The notes under the pieces were generated by a model. The model did not search any database and was not told where the DNA came from. It saw nothing but the letters and a program-made list of their open reading frames with translations. The translations under genes were made by a program, and so were the position numbers. Of a stretch of 64,000 bases of DNA, positions 35,101 through 47,879 are shown one piece after another. Numbering within the stretch: the first letter of the stretch is position 1; each line of letters opens with the position of its first letter. The DNA is from Sceloporus undulatus (taxonomy: Eukaryota > Chordata > Lepidosauria > Squamata > Phrynosomatidae): the NCBI RefSeq assembly GCF_019175285.1, contig NC_056525.1, positions 135,926,123 to 135,990,122 of the forward strand, given 5' to 3'.

Positions 35101-38100
35101 TTGCTGGGGCAAGTGAAGACTTCCTCTGACTATGTTCTATATCTATAATATATGGCAGAAGAATATCTTTGGTAAACCAATGTATGAGTTTTCTGTACTA
35201 GAACCAAGAAAGTAAACTCCTTCAAACAAACTTTTAAAGTCCACAAGACCACTACTAAGCCTACTTGCATTTCTTTAAACTAGGAGGGTTCAAATCTAGA
35301 TAATGTTTTCTATGCTATAGGAATGTTTACTTGTCTTGAGCTAGGTGAATAATCATATACAGCTTTATTTCAATCATTCAGATGCTACAGTTCAATGTTT
35401 TCAGCCTACTAGGAGGCCTTTTGGTAAAAACAATAGACTCTGAAGTAACAACAGAAAGGTAAGCATCTACTTTGTTATGTTATGTGTATAGCAAGCATTT
35501 CAGAAGCTATTTAACACTTATTTTTGTTGTAAGCTAAGGAGCATTGCTGAAATAAATGTTCCTTGATCTGCAATTTATGCTCCAGTTGAAGAGCAAGCCA
35601 AAACCTCTGCTAATTCTATATTTTCAATCTGTCAGGTTAAGCCTAGAAGACTGGAAAACTGATATTTGTAATCCAATAATTCCAGCATGCTTCCCTAATC
35701 CAAAATTCAAACACAAGTGAATAACAATTTGATTAATGCAGATAATCTTCTTGCTTTAGATCAGCAGAAGGAAAGCTATCCCACCATGGCACTACCTTTG
35801 TTTACTGGTGCAACTGCATGCTCCTATGAGGCAAGAGGCTATGCTGATAGTAACAGTTAAGACTCTCCCATGTCAGACACAGGCTTTTTGCTGAGGAGCT
35901 AACTAAATGGGTCAAACAACTATAGGGCAACAGCAGTGTGTGTGTGATACTGGCAGAGGATCTCTCACAGACAATGGTAGTGGCACCATACCTTATACTT
36001 GTTAGTACTGTGAAGAATGCACACTAAATCCGATCTGAATGTATTTTACCACACTTTATGATAAGACAATCAAAAATTATACAAGGATAGATGAAGAGTC
36101 CCAGCAGCAAGGCAATCAACAATCTACTGGGGTTCAGTAGAGGACATGAGTACACTGTGGCTAACAAAGCAGCAGGACTCAAGCTGAAAGTACATTCAAC
36201 TCTTGACATGCTCAGCGGTGAAAGGAAAGTCTGAAGCTGCACAACACATTTTATAGGAACCCAGAATGTGAAAATGAATCATGGGAAGCTAAACATAGCA
36301 AAACAAGAAATGGAATGTATAAAAGTTTAAATACTTTGCGTGAGTGAGCTGAAGTGGACAGAAATGGAACACTTTGAGTTAGACTATTACACACTGTGTT
36401 TTACTCAAGAAATGAAAATCTAAGGAGAAATGGAATGGCATTAAAAGTGAGAAGTGATGTAGCAAAATCAGTCAAAGGAGATAATGCAAAGTAAGATTTC
36501 AAGAAAAACCCATTAATATATTCATAGTTCAAGTTATGCTCCAAGCACTGAGACAAAAGCAGAAGAAATTGAAATATTCTCCAGAGATGTACAAGAGGAA
36601 ATATCACACACCAAACAAGACTTCTTGTTAATCAAAGGTGGCTGTAAATCAGACTTGTAAATTAAATTATATGGAGTCTACTTTTGTTCTGTACAATATG
36701 ACTATTACTCAAAATGGCAGTGGCTACTAACTGTTTCCACACAACCACCTAAAAGGGATGGGTCATTGAAAATCAGGTTAAGGCAAATTATTATTCAGCT
36801 CTGAGTGATCTACAACCTACCCATTCACCCACCCATTATAAGCAAAACTGCACTCTTACGTTGCAGGGTAGCATTCAGCATAGCTGTTCGACATTCCAAA
36901 GAAGTCACCCAGTTGCTTTTTGTCTTCGGCCTTTTTTAATGTGCAAGATGTTAAGGAAAACAAATTACGTTACTAGGAACTAAACCCACCTAACCAAAGT
37001 GGCTGCTCTTTCAAAATAATTAGACAGCATGCATTTACATGGAGTGGCAGAGGAACACTGTGTTAACTTCAACCACTAACAAGCCATTATTAACTAGCTA
37101 ATGGCTCATACATTTGAAGGGAAAAGATGAAGCTTTCTCTCCCAGGTGGCCATATCCTTCAAGTACAAAATATGTCTCTTCTCAGTGTGTGTATGTATGT
37201 ATGTATACCCTTCTCAACAAGCAAAACAAATATCTTCTTCAAATCAAGGTCTGAAACTAGAGTGGGAGAAAGCTTTCCTTCTGAAGAGGAGACAACCAGA
37301 GCTTCACCAAATAGACTGGTTCAGCTGATACACCCAATACAAACTCACAGGCTTAGTGCATGCATATAAAGGATATGATTCTGTCCCGTCCCAACCACCT
37401 GCACCAGCAAACTTCTCATTGATTGATTTAATTAACTCTTTGGCTGAGCCAGGGCCTGGAAACAAGGAAGATATAAAAACAAATTCATCATTGTTCTTAC
37501 TGAAAAGCAATTCTCCTCGCTTGTGCAAAAAAGACTAAAACAGGTACTTAAAAATATTGTATGATTATTAATTTAATTTAACTTTATTACTCAAATATCA
37601 GTGCTATAAGCTACTGGCCTGTGGTATACTGTATATACTCATCTATAGGTTGAGAAATTTATGTCCCAAAATTGACCCTAAAATTTTGGGTAGACTTATA
37701 TAAGGGTCTGTACATCAGTAGTGCTTAGAAAGGTCCTAAAGCAAGCAAACCTGATGCCCTAATCTCCATTGAACACCAATTCCTTTCCCCTCCAGTCCGT
37801 TTTGCAAGCCTTTATTTCCTATCAGAAAAACTCCCCATTTAAATGCACTTGCTTCTTTCTCTGGTCTGTTTTGCAAGCCCTGGCTTCCTATGGGGAAAAC
37901 TCCCCATTTAAATCCACTTGCTTCTTTCTCTGGTCCGTTTTACAAACTCTGGCTTCCTATGGGAAAAACTCTTCACTTAAATCCACTTGCTTCTGCCTCA
38001 GTCCATTTTGGAAATCCTGGCTTCCCATGGAAAAACTCTCCATTTAGAATCACTTGCTTCCTTTCTCAATCCGATGTTAAAACCTCTCCTCCAGCACCTA

Positions 38101-41100
38101 GGAATCGGATGGGAAAGGTCCGGAGAAGGAGGGACAGAAATGGTATTTCCCCCTTTCCATCCTTCCTTATAGCCTCCTAATTTTTACCCTAGACTTATCC
38201 ACAGATCATTTCAAACCAAGGATTTTGACCATGAAACCTTCCCTCGACTTATACATGAGGTCGACTTGTACACGAGTACATACGGTAAATACATTATCCT
38301 CCTGTCCACCTCAACAGCTAACAACAAAGCACAAGACAGCGCTTGACTCATGTAATATTCCTCCGCCACCATTCAGTGAGGCAATAGTCTGGTAACTAGA
38401 AAAGTAACTTTAAATGTAAGTTACAACTGTTATGTAAACTAACATTTTTGTTACTAAGTAAGATACAGGTAATTAAATATAAATAACTAATTATATGCAA
38501 TGACTCCAAGCTCTGCCTAAATTACTCTGCTGAAATGAGCACTAAATGGAACACATTATACTCAACTCAGTTCTATTGCTTAAAACAAAATTTTAGGGCT
38601 CAAATAATATTACATTTGAGCATATTTCTTTTTTCCCCAGGCAAATGTTGATGCTTCTAGTAAAAAAGCAAAGGTGATTCCATAAAACTGAAGCCTGCCA
38701 CACCTACTCTATGGGCTGAAATATTTAATAATATGGTACATCAGAACTGTGTAACATAGAGTTTTGAAAATAGTAAGTGCTAAGTATAGCCTAAGAAACC
38801 TTAATATATCAATTAAGAAATACTGAACCCTCATCTTCAAGTCAGGGCTAGTCAAATAATTTCATGCCCAAATTGGTTTAAATTCTAGGCAATATGATTA
38901 GCAATGAGTCCTGCTGGCTGCAACTAGGATTTTAAATCAACGATAGAAGCAGAACTTACCTTTATCAATGTCAACAGGCTAAAAAGAGGGAAAAGAAAGA
39001 AAAACACATTACCACAAGACCAACAAGAAAGATTGGCGCTTTCCCAGCTTTTGTAGTTTTTTTCCCCATTATAAAAAAAAACCTGAAATGTTCTCCTTAA
39101 GGCTTAGTAACTGGCAAGGAGAGCTTTAAGCTGAAATACACTAGATGTTTTTAGTGTCAATCTATTCCCTTTGGTCTCAGCCACCAATAGAACGTGGCTC
39201 CCCAGGGATGTGTGAGTGTGGCCCTCACAATTCTCCCACTTTTTAGCCAACTACAGCCCTAGAAGACTTTAGAGGATGCAACTGGCGAATCTGAGCCACA
39301 GTAATTTCCTCCCAAGCTGTTTTAGTTGTGGCGGGTGGAGGGTATTTCTTCTTTTTATGAAAAGCAGAAGGTGAACAAAAGTGGCCAATTTCACTCCTAA
39401 AGGGAATGGTTGTGGAACAGTGAGGGCCTAAAGTGGGGATGGTTGTAGGTCTCCCAATGCCTGGAAATTCCCATTTATGCAGCAATGACAAGACTGTACC
39501 ACAGTTTCAAGGCTAAAGATACTTTCTTCTTACCTCATCATCAGGTTTGGGTTTCTCAAAGTAGCTGTGCCTCTTCTTCTCCTCCTCACGTTCACGTTCC
39601 CTCTCCCGATCTCGTTCACGATCTCGCTCATGCTCCCTGTCTCTCTCTCGTTCCCGCTCACGGTCACGTTCCCTATATCTCTCTCGCTCCTTCTCTCGAG
39701 GCACCTTTGCCGCAGTTGGCACATAATCTCCAATGTCCTCAAAAATACTATTTGTCAAACAGACACAAGTTTAAAAGTCGGTAGATGGAAATACATGAAT
39801 TACATAAAAGAATTCTACAATGTTCCCTAAAAGCTTCACCAACATATATCATGGGCCTGTTACAGACTGCCAAAATAAAGCTGCATCGGGTCTCTTTGGA
39901 GGTGTGCTGTTTAAATGATGCATGCATCCAAAGAATCCGGAAGCTGCACCAAAGCTGCCCTCCAGTGCTTAGGAATGGAGTGTGGCTTTGGCGCGACCTC
40001 CGGACTCTTAGGACCCATGTGTCATTTAAATAGCATACCTCCAAAGAGACCCAAAGCAGCTTTATTTTGGCAGTCTGTAACAGGCCATTCTTTTGTCAGT
40101 TTCACCACCAATACTGTCCTCGCACCAAGTAATGAGGTGGGTGATTCTTGCTAAAACAAAAAGTAACTCCTGAACTCTGAAAAAAGGTAAACCAAGCTAC
40201 AAACTCTGAAAGAGCCATAAGTCAAAATATATTTCTTTCCAAGATCTTGGAGAGGACCAACTAATAAGGTAGCAGAATCTTGGAAAGAGTCCCAAATGTA
40301 ATGAGACCACTCTAGCTAAATCTCTAGAAAATAATTTGCTCCAAGAATATAGTTTACTTACTTCATATCTGCCTCTGGTGGTTTTTTCTCATCCAGTTTT
40401 CCTTAAAAAAATATAGAGCAATCAGAGACATAGTTCTGTAACCTTGTTATGTTGTTTTTGTTCTCTTAGGTGATAAAAGAAATACTATAAAGCAATGCAA
40501 ATTCCTGCAGATGTTTGTAGTTCTTGTACATCATGATGTACAAAACTACACATGCTTGACAATTCAGAATGGCCTATCCCCCTTTGCTCTTACAGCTCTC
40601 TGCCTTTTCTTCAGTCTTTCAAATGAAGAAATTAAATAGGACTTGAAATAATGTCCTATAACTCAACAGGGAGAAGTGTCCCCTCATTACAATCTTATAA
40701 ATTTTTTCTACATTTTCATGGAATTTTACTTTTTGATGCACTTAATTATGGAATGGGCTTTTGGGGAAGAAAAATATTTATGTTTACATCAACCCTGAAC
40801 ACATGCTCACCTTTGTCTTTCTTTTTGAGCTTTTTGTTGCGAGTGCCTTGCCTTAAGTAGGAAAGAATCTGGGTCAGTTTGCTGATGACAATGTCATTTG
40901 TAGTCAATGTGGTCTGAGCCTAACAAGAAAAATCAAAAGAATAACACTGCTAGATCCTATTATTTGCATAACATTTAACAAAACTGCTAAGTCAACAAAA
41001 GCAGTCAGAATAGTTACCTCCATTGTAGGGCAATCAGCTTTGCTTCTGATCAAGGTTGTAGGGATGTCTGTATCTGCATATTCATCATCAAGATCTACCA

Positions 41101-44100
41101 CATAGGCCATTCTCCCCGGCAGGAACAGCTCATTTCGCTCATATGCCTTACCCTTGAACAGCATCCGGTATATGTTGCGACCTAGCAAGAAGATAGATTC
41201 AAACAGAGGCACCCAATGACAGTAGGACATTTCAGTTAGTATTCTAATGAGTAGTTCTTCAAATCACATAAAACCAAAGCCACAGTATCCAAAGAATGCT
41301 TACTTCCATCCTCTGGTTATGTACCATACTATCACAACCTGGTCCTGGATTAGCTGCACATATTAGCAAGCGTTTGAATAGTCTTACCTAAACGAGTCTT
41401 GAATTCAATTTTGTGTTCTGGATCTTCATCTTTTCTTTAAAAAAAGGAAACATAAAAACATAAGATTCTCTGCTATTTCCTCCTTTAGTCAAAACACTTA
41501 CAGATCAGAATTCTACTTGTGAAAGGAACATACTTCGTTTCCTTCTGAGGCTTTTCCATTAGTTCCTCTTCTTCCTTTTCTTTGCTGGCAATCTCAGCAC
41601 GGACCTGAGAAAAGAGATTTTCTTCATAAGATCACTTAAAGACATAATGAGCAAAATGTCCCAACAAATCAGAAAGGCAATTACAGGAATACGAATAAAG
41701 AAAAGAAAAATCTTGCTACAGTTCTCATTAAAAAATAAATAAAAGATGTGTTTAAAAAGGTAGTATATTTCACATCTGTTAAAAAGATTATTCTCCAAAC
41801 TTTAAAAATAATTTGTAAGATTCTAACTAGATAAGAAACCATCACAGATAAGCCAAACTATAAACAGTCTTTGTGAACAAAATGGAAGCTCCTAAATCCT
41901 TTCCTTCCTCATGATATGAAAAACATGATCAGCAGCTAAATTGGCAGAGTGAGCATCAGCTTACTTGTTCTGTACAAAGTGGTCAACTTACACGTAGATA
42001 TACAACCATATAATTTTAATAACTGGGGGGGGGGGTGTGGAGACGCCACCCCTTGCTGCCCCAGATGGAGTCTGCAGCAAACAAACGCTGCGGCCTCTGC
42101 AAGGCCTAAAAAGAACCCACTCCTGGCAGGTTCTTTTTGTACCATGTGCCACTGGCACCCTCACGCACAACAATGACTAAAAAAAATTGATGTACAGCGC
42201 TGTGTAAACTTACAGCGCTTTATAAATAAAGGTTAATAATAATAATAATAATAATTCGGCACTATTTGGGCACTGCATCATGCGGACATCATCGTTGTGT
42301 GCCATGTATGGACGTACGCACGCAATCATGGTGCCCGCGCGCCGATTGTAGGGCTGGGCACGTGCGGATGCTCAGCCCTACAAAACCCTAATTCCGGCCC
42401 CAGACTGACACAAAGTGCCAGTCTTTACAGGGCCCAAGTCTCTAGTAAATAATGCACAATATCAAAGAATGCTAAAAGATATTCCGAGGGTGCTTTTACA
42501 CTGTAGAAGTAATGCAGTTTGACACCATTTTAAGTGCTGTAGCTCCATCCTATGGAATCCAGGGATTTTTAGTTTTACAAGGTCTTTAGCCTTCTCTGCC
42601 AAAGAGTGCTGGCACCTGACAAAAGTACAAATCCCAGGATTCTGTAGGATGGAGCCCAGCCATTAAAATGGCATCAAACTGCTTTATTTCTACAGTGTAA
42701 ATACGTCCTTAGAAACAAGTAAAGCAGAAATCCATTCTTAAAGCAAGCAGAAATTAATCAAAAATCAAGGTGAATTAAGCACTGAACCTGTTATCACGGT
42801 GTTCTTGATTAAACAACAATTTTAATGTTTTGCCTGTTTCAAACAAGTTACAAACAGGTTCTGCAGGTCCATAAAATCTGAAAGAGACTGATATTACAAG
42901 CTTATGATGGAACAGTGCCACAGGTAATAGTAACTCAGATATAAGTGTTATTTATTAGTCAAGTATATTAGTCCATACAAATAGAGAAAATATTCCCTAA
43001 AGTGGATTGCTTTTGTGCTACTGCATTATCTGACTTACCTTTTGCAGCAAAGCAAAATCCAGACCCTTCACCAAGTGAGTGTGTTCCATGTCACCACCCA
43101 AGAACTTGGACTCCTGAATTAACTGTCGCCTCTTTTCTGCAGCTGACTTATCTCTAATATAACAAAAAAGAAACTGTCAAATCAAAGTCTCATTGTATCT
43201 TAAGCAAAAAAGGCAGCTTTTATGACTGTACTCACGCCTCTGCAGTGGGTCCCACTGCCCTGTAGTTGGCAGTTGTGCTGATCAGCTCTGTTTCCTCATA
43301 GTCCTTGTTGACACCATCTCTTCTCTCCTTGGCACGATCCCTATATTTCTCAGCCAGTTCTCTTTCTCGCTCAATCTCTTGCTGGCGTAGCTTTGCATAA
43401 TAGCTAGCATCAAAAAAAATTAGTTACTATTAAAACACAGAAGTTATGATATTGTATGAAAATTCCAACTTCCCTTAACACATATATCAATCATCACTAT
43501 TTCTGTGGAACTGTTACATCAGTTCCACTATTCATCAGTTCTTGTCCTACCTTGTCCATCCAGAAGGCCCAGAATATTTATAATCTGATTTGCCCGCATC
43601 TTAAACACACGAATCAAGACAATGCTTCATCTAGCTCCATGTAATCTAAGAATGTGAAGAATTTACAGTGCTTCTGGAAAATTTTCTAGTCTAAGTCTTA
43701 ACAAGCCTTCAGCTGGAGGGACATCCACAGTCACCATCTCTCCACTTACCTTTACGGTTTATTCTTAAGTGACAGAATCAAGAATATGTACTTAGGAAGA
43801 GAGACAGGCACCAGACACAGCCCACTGATGGTAATGGTCACCATCTTGAATTGTGGCCAAAAACTAAAGGGAACTCATGCACACACAGGAATCACATGGT
43901 AAGGGAACACAACCTGGGCATCAAGCATATCTTCTACATGAAGAAGGCCACTGGTTCAATCTGTGGCATCAATATTTAATGGCCTTAATAGCATATGTAC
44001 TCAGCAACCAATCCAGAGGCAGTGGTAACCTGCATTGGCTTTAAATTCCATAAGTATGTTGCCAATACTTCATGTACAATGATAGCAAAAAAACCCCAAA

Positions 44101-47100
44101 GGATCTCGCAAGATCGAAAGGGATTGTTCTCTTTCAATCTCTGGATGAATAATTAATAAAGACAAAACTGCAAACTCAGTACCAGGATAAAAGACAACTA
44201 GCCTAAGCCAGGAAAACAAGAATATTCAGGTATGACTGAAAATGCCCATCACCACATTCACAAACACATATAATGGCCCTTCCTCAAAAGAAGAGCAAAA
44301 AAGTGCATACATGAGTCTTCATGTAGCTTTTCACACGAAGACTGGATAACCAAAGTTAATAACCTTCCTGTAAAGAGCAGCCAGCATCTCCTAGACAACT
44401 TTTTATTGGACATTTTCTTCCATGTTAAGAAAAGCTTGGCTCTTCAGGAAAGCCCTCTCTCTTACCTTTTCTTCTTCCTCCTACGAGCAGCTGGATCTTC
44501 ATCTTCATTGTACTCTCTTGGCATTCTAAAGAGGGCAAGAAAATCCAAACTCATGACAATAGCAGCTGTTAAAATGCAATACAAGAGAAAGCCAAGTTTC
44601 AAGGAAGAACTAACAATGATTTTGTACTAGGTGATATCATTCTTCATGAAACTGACTGATACTTTTTAAGAAATCCCAATCAAGGGGTGTGAAAGGTAGC
44701 TATGAAAGTCTTCAGAACAAAACCTTTTCAAGACTGTAAAAGCTATGTGATATGTGAAATCTCAGTTAAAGTCTTGACTCAGTCATAACCTCACTAAGTA
44801 GTTGTGGACAATTCAGTGCTCTCGCAGCCTCCTCAATTCAAACACCAAGGTAATACTATCTTATTTAATTGATGTAACAATTGTTCTGATCATGTAGATG
44901 AAATACTGTGAACATTCTAAAGCACCATATGAACACTAAGCATTACTACTTTTTCAAATTCAGTTTATTAGCTTCAATAGCCACAATGGTTGTCTATGCA
45001 GCACTTTCTTGTACATATAGATTATACAGTCGCCGTTCCTAACTCGCAGATCTGAGATCCACAACCTTGAAAATTCACAGAGGGGTGACCTCTGCTATTA
45101 TTAATGGGCCGCACACCTAGAGCAAACACACGGGCATGCGCCCCATTCAAGTCTATGGGGCTTGAATATGTGCGAGCCTCTGTTTTCACTGGGGGGGGGG
45201 ACCAATCCGCTGCGAAAACGGAGGGCCAACTGTATACATAAAATGAGACCATGCTAGAACCGGATATCAAATAAATATGCAAAATCTAGGGGACTGGTAG
45301 AGGAAAGGAGTTCTATCGTGTTCTTTTAAAATTACAGAAAATGCATGCTTACTCATGATGGCGAGATTTAGAAGGTGGTGCAGACGTTGGTGCTGCCCTT
45401 GGGGTCATAAGAAGCTTCCGGAAGTCTTCATTGGTCAGCTTAGATCTATGAGAAAAACAATAGGGTTTGATTGTAAGAAACACTTTACTCTTGCATTCAA
45501 CACATACTACAACAAGGGTTGGTTAAGTGCAAACTGCTAGTGGTGTGGGATTCCCCAAACATCAATTTTATAGTTAACAAAGCTTCCTACCAAAACCATG
45601 AAGCCTCCTAAGTTTTGTCAAATTAGGAAGAGTTGCCTTAAAACTGTGAAAAACTGCATGGAATTGTAGTTTGCCTTTTCCACCTTCTCCAGAACATTTC
45701 AAGAGTTTTTGAGGGCTGGATTTCAGCTGAAAATGCTAACTAGAAACGAACTATCATTACTCTCAATGTGCTCCAATGCAGCTCACAGTGGCTGCAGATG
45801 AAAATCCATTACTCCCCGCCCCTAAGCTGTCCATCCCTGTACAGTCGTCCCTTCTTATACACAGATTTTTTATACACGGATTCAAGCATACATGGTTTGA
45901 AAATGTTCCAAAAAAGTATAAATTTACCTTGATGTTCCATTTTTTATAAGGGACACCACTTTGCTATGTCATTATATTTAATATACAGATTTTGTTATAC
46001 ATGGGGGATCTTGGAACCAAACCCCAGCGTATAACAAGGGTCCACTGTACTACAAGATGTAATGTGTAACGGAAATCAAAATGTTATTTTATGAAATCCA
46101 TATACTATACCACTAGTAATGGGACTGAAAAAGTTGTGGTACTGCTTCAAGAAACTTGAACTGAGTGGCTTTCTTGCACTGCTCCACAGAGATGAAAATG
46201 CCACGGAAGGACATACCATTGCTCCAATATGAACTGTGTACTGGTTCATTTAATTCTCTCAGCTCCACTCATGAATCCTTGCATAGTGCTCTATGGTTTT
46301 TCACTGGAGACAAATGTTGAGACTACCAGAACCCTCTGTCCCTGACTTTCCACAGTGTAAGGTTAAGGGCAGTGCCCACCTCTAACTCCAAGTCTGGAGC
46401 AAGAGAGAAGGACAGGGATCATCCCTGCAGGAGTGCTGGGATTCTGCAGCTCAATATGACAGCAATGATTACTTGTGCCTCTTCCCCAACTCTAAGAGAG
46501 AGGGAGGGTTTGGGATTCCTCTCATCAGGAGGACAACTGAACGCTCTCCGTGATGAATGGCTCCACAGAGCCCTGGGAAGCTATAATGACCTCTTTGGAA
46601 ACATTTAAAAAGAGATTGAAAACCGTACTCTTTTGCCAAGCGATGTCTACATGACCAATATGCCTGCCGACAATGATATTCTGTCTTACCCCTGGACGTT
46701 GGATGCTGTTGGATTGTTGTATTTTACTGATGTTTGTATAGACGTACCATTTTGTGTTTTTATAGTGTATTGCATTGCATTGTATGTATTGATTTTACTA
46801 GTCTGTAACCCCGCTTCGATCCTTTGGGAGAGGCGGGGAAACGCAAATGAATTATAATGTCAAATACCAAACACTTTGCCTACTTCGAAATACATTAAAG
46901 CGTCTCTACTTACTGGTGGAATGAGTGGGAATCCTCTATCTCATGGCCATCTGGGGCCAGAGGGTTGGAAAACGGCTCACCTAGAAAGGAGAGAGAGAAA
47001 TGAGGACAAGCCAACACAAGACGCATGTCACACTCGCAGGCATGTGTGAACAACACTGACCCAACTAAGGGATTGATTGAAGAGAAACTGAACATCCAAG

Positions 47101-47578
47101 AGAGTAAGAGAGAGAAGCTAACAGTGGTCCTGGGGACACAGGGGATCACTAACAACCCTGTCATTCACTGCTCTGAATACTGTTTACCAGCCTTCCCTTG
47201 CACTCAATGCAAAACCATAGCAGGATACTGCTTGTGTTGAGGCATGCATTAGGGCCACATGATGAGGCAGCAGTGAAGCCCAACAGCAAGGACAGCTTTC
47301 TGGGAGACTTCCCTTGCATAGGGCCAGGGCTACATTCCTTATAGGTCTACTTCTCCCATAGGCCCTCCTCATTCTGCAACCCCTGTAGCCCCACAAGACA
47401 TTTCACACTGACAAGCCAGAGAGCATACTTAGGGCATCTTAGACCGTTACGTGCCCCACAACAAACTCCAACTCCCAGAATTCCATAGCAAAGAGCCAGA
47501 AAGAGAGTTAAAGCGCTGCCAAGCTGGGTTATTTCTCCTAAGGAGAGAAGGGCCGCACTCACTCTCTCGTTCCGGCAT
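32180..47578 (-). CDS. IK: IK (RED): spliceosomal B-complex protein, complete 20-exon gene
   Basis: Coding exons in order: 47563-47578, 46914-46980, 45353-45445, 44466-44525, 43236-43403, 43039-43153, 41534-41604, 41388-41434, 41018-41181, 40811-40919, 40362-40401, 39534-39747, 38960-38978, 37377-37455, 36860-36940, 34572-34629, 34018-34106, 33683-33791, 33236-33270 and 32180-32207. Total 1662 nt, 553 aa (human about 557), in phase throughout. The product begins MPERESEPFSNPLAPDGH and has the conserved RED N-terminal region (KTRLGRNIYRMLF, ERNELFLPGRMAYVVDLDDEYADTDIP split across it). It continues with the Arg-Glu/Arg-Asp repeat tract that names the protein, and the RED C-terminal block (KKGPLGRWDFDTQEEYSEY, GIKMSEGRKTRRFKETND) ending VEVKRPKY. 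RED pairs with SMU1 in the spliceosome before activation and also affects mitotic checkpoint function. Intron 14 is AT-AC, all others GT-AG. It is divergent from NDUFA2. Confidence 0.98.
36941..37376 (-). other. IK: AT-AC U12-type intron 14 of IK
   Basis: The intron starts ATATCCTTT, the canonical U12-type 5' splice site of the AT-AC class. It ends TTGCAC, with the branch-site consensus TTCCTTAAC at 36950-36958, placing the branch adenosine 11-12 nt before the 3' splice site. Joining at these AT and AC borders continues the frame exactly as in the human protein (TES then LKK...EDKKQLGDFF). No in-frame GT-AG alternative is visible. The intron is 436 bp. Confidence 0.93.
37630..38285. mobile_element. 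DNA transposon remnant carrying an internal minisatellite
   Basis: Diverged inverted ends (CTGTATATACTCATCTATAG at left; the right end reads CTTGTACACGAGTACATACG) are flanked by TA. Inside, 37791 to about 38077 holds four copies of a ~68-bp unit containing TGGCTTCCTATGGGGAAAAC and ATTTAAATCCACTTGCTTC. It lies in IK intron 13. Confidence 0.6.
39854..40086. mobile_element. Palindromic PIF/Harbinger-like MITE in IK intron
   Basis: The ends GGCCTGTTACAGACTGCC and reverse complement are flanked by ATG and ATT, so the 3-bp duplication has decayed. It lies about 110 bp upstream of IK exon 12 in transcription order. Confidence 0.7.
42000..42430. repeat. Composite repeat in IK intron
   Basis: Contains a G-run (42025-42034) and a retroposon tail (ACAGCGCTTTATAAATAAAG then (AAT)n, 42195-42255). 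A GC-rich segment with GCCCGCGCGCCGATTG follows. GC content is well above the surrounding intron. Not assigned to a family; likely two adjacent insertions. Confidence 0.4.
42487..42713. mobile_element. Palindromic MITE in IK intron
   Basis: The arms GGTGCTTTTACACTGTAGAA and CTACAGTGTAAATACGTCC flank an interior with TCTATGGAATCCAGGGA and CAGGATTCTGTAGGATGGA. Related to the 4497 and 48066 copies. Confidence 0.6.
45027..45232. mobile_element. TA-type MITE in IK intron
   Basis: The ends CAGTCGCCGTTCCTAACTCG and AAACGGAGGGCCAACTG are flanked by TA. Confidence 0.65.
45842..46047. mobile_element. TA-type MITE in IK intron
   Basis: The ends CAGTCGTCCCTTCTTATACA and ATAACAAGGGTCCACTG are flanked by TA (45840-45841 and 46048-46049). 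Closest relative is 5787-6022. Confidence 0.7.
46590..46856 (+). repeat. LINE-like 3' terminal fragment
   Basis: Reads AAAAAGAGATTGAAAACCG, then TGTTGGATTGTTGTATTTTA, and ends CTTTGGGAGAGGCGGGGAAA before an A-rich tail. This resembles a common reptile LINE 3' UTR; family not assigned. Confidence 0.4.
47452..47545. mobile_element. Half MITE adjoining IK exon 1
   Basis: One arm of the CATCCACACTGGAG family (ACAAACTCCAACTCCCAGAA, GGGTTATTTCTCC). It ends less than 20 bp from the IK exon 1 donor at 47562. Confidence 0.6.
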
Positions 47579-47879
47579 TTTGGCTCCTGTCGGCTCCCGT
47601 TCCGAAGAAGGGAAACAAAACAACAACACTGCGGCCTAGGCCTTCCTTTTTCCCACAAGACACCGCGGCAGAAAAGGGGCGTGGCCTTAAACCAGAGCCC
47701 TCAAACTTTTAGTGAGGTGACTGGCGTTTCCTGTAGCCCCGCCTCCCGTCGGAAGCGGTGTTCGGATTGGCCCCTAATTCCTAACCGCGTTCGATACTTT
47801 GCATAGCCCCGCCTCCCGCGCGGATTGGTCGAGGAACGCCCACATGCTCCGTGATTGACAATAGGGCTGAAGAGCTAAA
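47579..47879. promoter_or_regulatory. Bidirectional IK/NDUFA2 promoter
   Basis: 301 bp separate the two start codons. Two similar modules each pair a GC box (GCCCCGCCTCCC at 47736-47747 and 47806-47817) with an inverted CCAAT box (ATTGG at 47766-47770 and 47824-47828). An ETS-like CGGAAG lies at 47751-47756. There is no TATA box. The head-to-head arrangement is also found in mammals. Confidence 0.75.

Noticed and set aside
39567-39830. Plus-strand open frame rich in Leu, Ser and Thr
   Set aside because: Antisense shadow of the Arg-Glu repeat exon of IK.
46372-46608. 78-codon plus-strand frame
   Set aside because: Lies beside a LINE-like 3' tail in an IK intron; no recognisable protein.
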